In this document: piece by piece, positions 15,340 through 16,848 of the stretch
Layout of the letters: each line of letters opens with the position of its first letter
Position numbering within the stretch: the first letter of the stretch is position 1
DNA from: TMED8 sp964468005
Lineage (GTDB): Bacteria; Pseudomonadota; Alphaproteobacteria; Rhodospirillales; Casp-alpha2
Reading direction: 5' to 3'
DNA length: 16,848 nucleotides
Assembly (NCBI GenBank): GCA_964468005.1
Contig: CAYXUT010000052.1
Location: 1-16,848, forward strand
The notes under the pieces: model-generated
Told to the model about the DNA's origin: nothing
What the model saw: only the letters and a program-made list of their open reading frames with translations
Database searches by the model: none
Made by a program: the position numbers and the translations under genes

Positions 15340-16347
15340 ATGGCGGTTCGTATAGCTATTAACGGTTTTGGCCGGATTGGCCGGCTAGTTCTTCGCGCGA
15401 TCTTGGAGTCGGACCGAAACGACGTTAAGGTGGTCGGCATCAACGACCTCGGCTCGGCCGATATAAACGCACATCTTCTTAAGTATGATTCCGTGCACGG
15501 CGTCCTGGTCAACGATGTCAGCGTCAATGGTGATATCATGGATGCCGGCACCGGCCCGATCAAGGTGAGCGCCGAACGCAATCCGGCAAATTTACCTTGG
15601 AGTAAGCTTGGCGTTGACATCGCTATGGAATGCACCGGGCTGTTCGTCGACCGCGAAAGTGCCGGCAAGCACTTGGAAGCCGGGGCTCGAAAGGTCTTGA
15701 TCTCGGCGCCTGGCAAGAACGTAGACAATACCATTGTCTACGGCGTCAACCACGAAACTCTGGCCGGAGATCACACAGTGGTTTCCAACGCGTCTTGCAC
15801 CACCAATTGCCTGGCGCCGGTGGCCGACGTGCTAAACAAGACAATCGGCATTGAGAAAGGCTTCATGACCACGGTGCACTCGTTTACCGGCGACCAACCG
15901 GTGCTCGACACCCTAAATAGCGATCCGCGCCGGGCCCGCGGAGCCGCACAGTCGATGATCCCAACATCAACGGGCGCAGCCAAGGCCGTTGGCCTAGTTC
16001 TGCCGGAATTGAACGGCAAACTTGATGGCACCTCAGTACGCGTGCCGACATCGAACGTCTCGTTGATCGATTTGACTTTCATGTCTACGCGCGAAACAAC
16101 TGCCGAGGAAGTCAACGCGGCGATCAAGGAAGCCGCCGAGGGCCGCCTGAAAGGCGTCTTGGGCTATAACGAAGCCCCGTTGGTTTCCATCGACTTCAAC
16201 CACAATCCGGCCTCGTCTAGTTTCGATGCCACCCAGACACAGGTCATGGGCGGTAATTTCGTGCGCGTGCTTTCTTGGTACGACAATGAATGGGGCTTCT
16301 CAAACCGCATGTCAGACACCGCCGTAGTGCTGTCTAACGCAAAATAA
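15340..16347 (+). CDS. gap: Type I glyceraldehyde-3-phosphate dehydrogenase
   Basis: This is the glycolytic/gluconeogenic enzyme that oxidises glyceraldehyde-3-phosphate to 1,3-bisphosphoglycerate with NAD and phosphate. It is a cytosolic homotetramer. The 335-residue length is typical. The Rossmann motif INGFGRIGR (7-15) is followed by Asn35-Asp36 after the second strand. The catalytic signature is SNASCTTNCLAP (149-160) with nucleophile Cys153, and His180 is the general base. The substrate loop contains RARGAAQSMIPTSTGAAKAV, and the C-terminus has WYDNEWGFSNRM. The frame extends to 15283, but MAVRIAINGF at 15340 is the family start and has AAGGAGGG eight bases upstream. It is transcribed away from zapA and followed by an intrinsic terminator. 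Asp36 suggests NAD preference. Confidence 0.97.
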   Translation: MAVRIAINGFGRIGRLVLRAILESDRNDVKVVGINDLGSADINAHLLKYDSVHGVLVNDVSVNGDIMDAGTGPIKVSAERNPANLPWSKLGVDIAMECTGLFVDRESAGKHLEAGARKVLISAPGKNVDNTIVYGVNHETLAGDHTVVSNASCTTNCLAPVADVLNKTIGIEKGFMTTVHSFTGDQPVLDTLNSDPRRARGAAQSMIPTSTGAAKAVGLVLPELNGKLDGTSVRVPTSNVSLIDLTFMSTRETTAEEVNAAIKEAAEGRLKGVLGYNEAPLVSIDFNHNPASSSFDATQTQVMGGNFVRVLSWYDNEWGFSNRMSDTAVVLSNAK

Positions 16348-16369
16348 TTAGCACCACACAATCTCTTTA

Positions 16370-16407
16370 AAACTCCGCCGGTTACCACCGGCGGGGTTTC
16401 TTCTTGC
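16370..16407 (+). terminator. intrinsic terminator of gap
   Basis: ACTCCGCCGGT (16372-16382) pairs with ACCGGCGGGGT (16387-16397), one pair being G-T, over a TACC loop. Two flanking A-T pairs extend the stem, and it is followed by TTTCTTCTT. The stable GC-rich stem plus the U-rich tail 25-60 bases past the gap stop fits rho-independent termination. Confidence 0.85.
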
Positions 16408-16432
16408 CCGTTACCTGCATTACACTTTTGCC

Positions 16433-16848
16433 ATGAGCGCTGTTTCTAGCAAACCGATGATCATTGTCCACGACCTAGCGCAGGCGAAAGCCGCACTCGC
16501 TGCTGCTGGTAAATGCTCTCGGCCGGTCGTTTTGCGAAGCTCTGAGACCACGAGCGGCGCCAGTGGCCCAGCCCTTTTCGTTGAAATAGCGGCAATGGCG
16601 CGTGAATACCATCCGCAAAGTTTCGCCGGCGCACTATTCGATTGCGGCACGGAGGCCGGCCTCGCCATGGCGGCGATCCGGCGCGGAGATTGCCACATCA
16701 TCATAGATCTCGCGCCCAAAACTGCAGCGAAGATCATGGAACTGGCTCAAGCGCGCGGCACCCAGGCTTTCGATAGGACAGGGATTGAAAGTACCGGCGA
16801 GCCGGTATTGGATTTGCTTGATGCCCATAATGCATTCTCGGCGGTGAA
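16433..16848 (+). CDS. unidentified protein downstream of gap, 3' end outside the window
   Basis: An open frame of 138 codons runs without a stop to the window end. It begins MSAVSSKPMIIVHDLAQAKA and its codon use matches the neighbouring genes. I do not recognise a family. Visible features are an alternation of short beta-like stretches (MIIVHD, RPVVLRSS, FAGALFDCG, CHIIIDL) with Ala-rich helices, which suggests an alpha/beta (possibly barrel or Rossmann-like) fold. Three cysteines occur (27, 71, 87). There is no signal peptide or TM segment. The ATG is only 26 bases past the gap terminator and has no clear ribosome binding site; Met9 is an alternative start. Position hints at the gap-pgk-fba carbon-metabolism cluster common in this group, but no function is assigned. 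Confidence 0.75.
   Translation, partial: MSAVSSKPMIIVHDLAQAKAALAAAGKCSRPVVLRSSETTSGASGPALFVEIAAMAREYHPQSFAGALFDCGTEAGLAMAAIRRGDCHIIIDLAPKTAAKIMELAQARGTQAFDRTGIESTGEPVLDLLDAHNAFSAV

Overview
The window is core chromosome of an alphaproteobacterium, most likely Rhodospirillales-like. The evidence is the gene order (yebC-ruvC-ruvA-ruvB-ybgC-tolQ-tolR-tolA-tolB-pal-cpoB-tilS-ftsH, and a second block of a YmdB-type phosphoesterase, 5-FCL, a 6S RNA candidate, zapA, a coiled-coil gene and gap), the protein sequences, and moderately GC-rich codon use with several GTG/TTG starts. The assignment rests on recognition of protein families and order, not on a database search.

Layout. Positions 1-122 are non-coding and hold a small C/G-rich hairpin repeat. 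From 123 to 12326 there is one long minus-strand gene run, read right to left: yebC, Holliday-junction genes ruvC/ruvA/ruvB, thioesterase ybgC, the whole Tol-Pal envelope machine (tolQ, tolR, tolA, tolB, pal, cpoB), tRNA-lysidine synthetase tilS and protease ftsH. Most junctions are 2-4 bases or overlaps. The two exceptions are leaders of 191 bases before pal and 155 bases before cpoB, the latter holding a strong hairpin. A 501-base spacer (12327-12827) has no convincing gene. From 12828 to 15053, again on the minus strand, come a YmdB-like phosphoesterase, 5-formyltetrahydrofolate cyclo-ligase, a probable 6S RNA, zapA and a small coiled-coil gene. A divergent regulatory region follows, then gap on the plus strand with an intrinsic terminator, and the first 138 codons of an unidentified protein that runs off the window.

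How the genes work together. TolQ-TolR is a proton-driven motor. It energises TolA, which crosses the periplasm to TolB and the lipoprotein Pal to constrict the outer membrane at division. CpoB couples this to peptidoglycan synthesis, and YbgC is the usual acyl-CoA thioesterase companion. ZapA in the second block also acts in division, at the FtsZ ring. RuvABC resolves recombination intermediates. 6S RNA, where present, down-regulates sigma70 transcription.

I see no mobile element, CRISPR array, phage module, tRNA or rRNA gene, and no obviously new multi-gene system. The points most worth a second look are the 6S RNA candidate, the pal-cpoB hairpin, the palindrome between the coiled-coil gene and gap, the empty 501-base spacer with an interrupted reading frame, the repeat-built TolA spacer, and the unidentified gene after gap.
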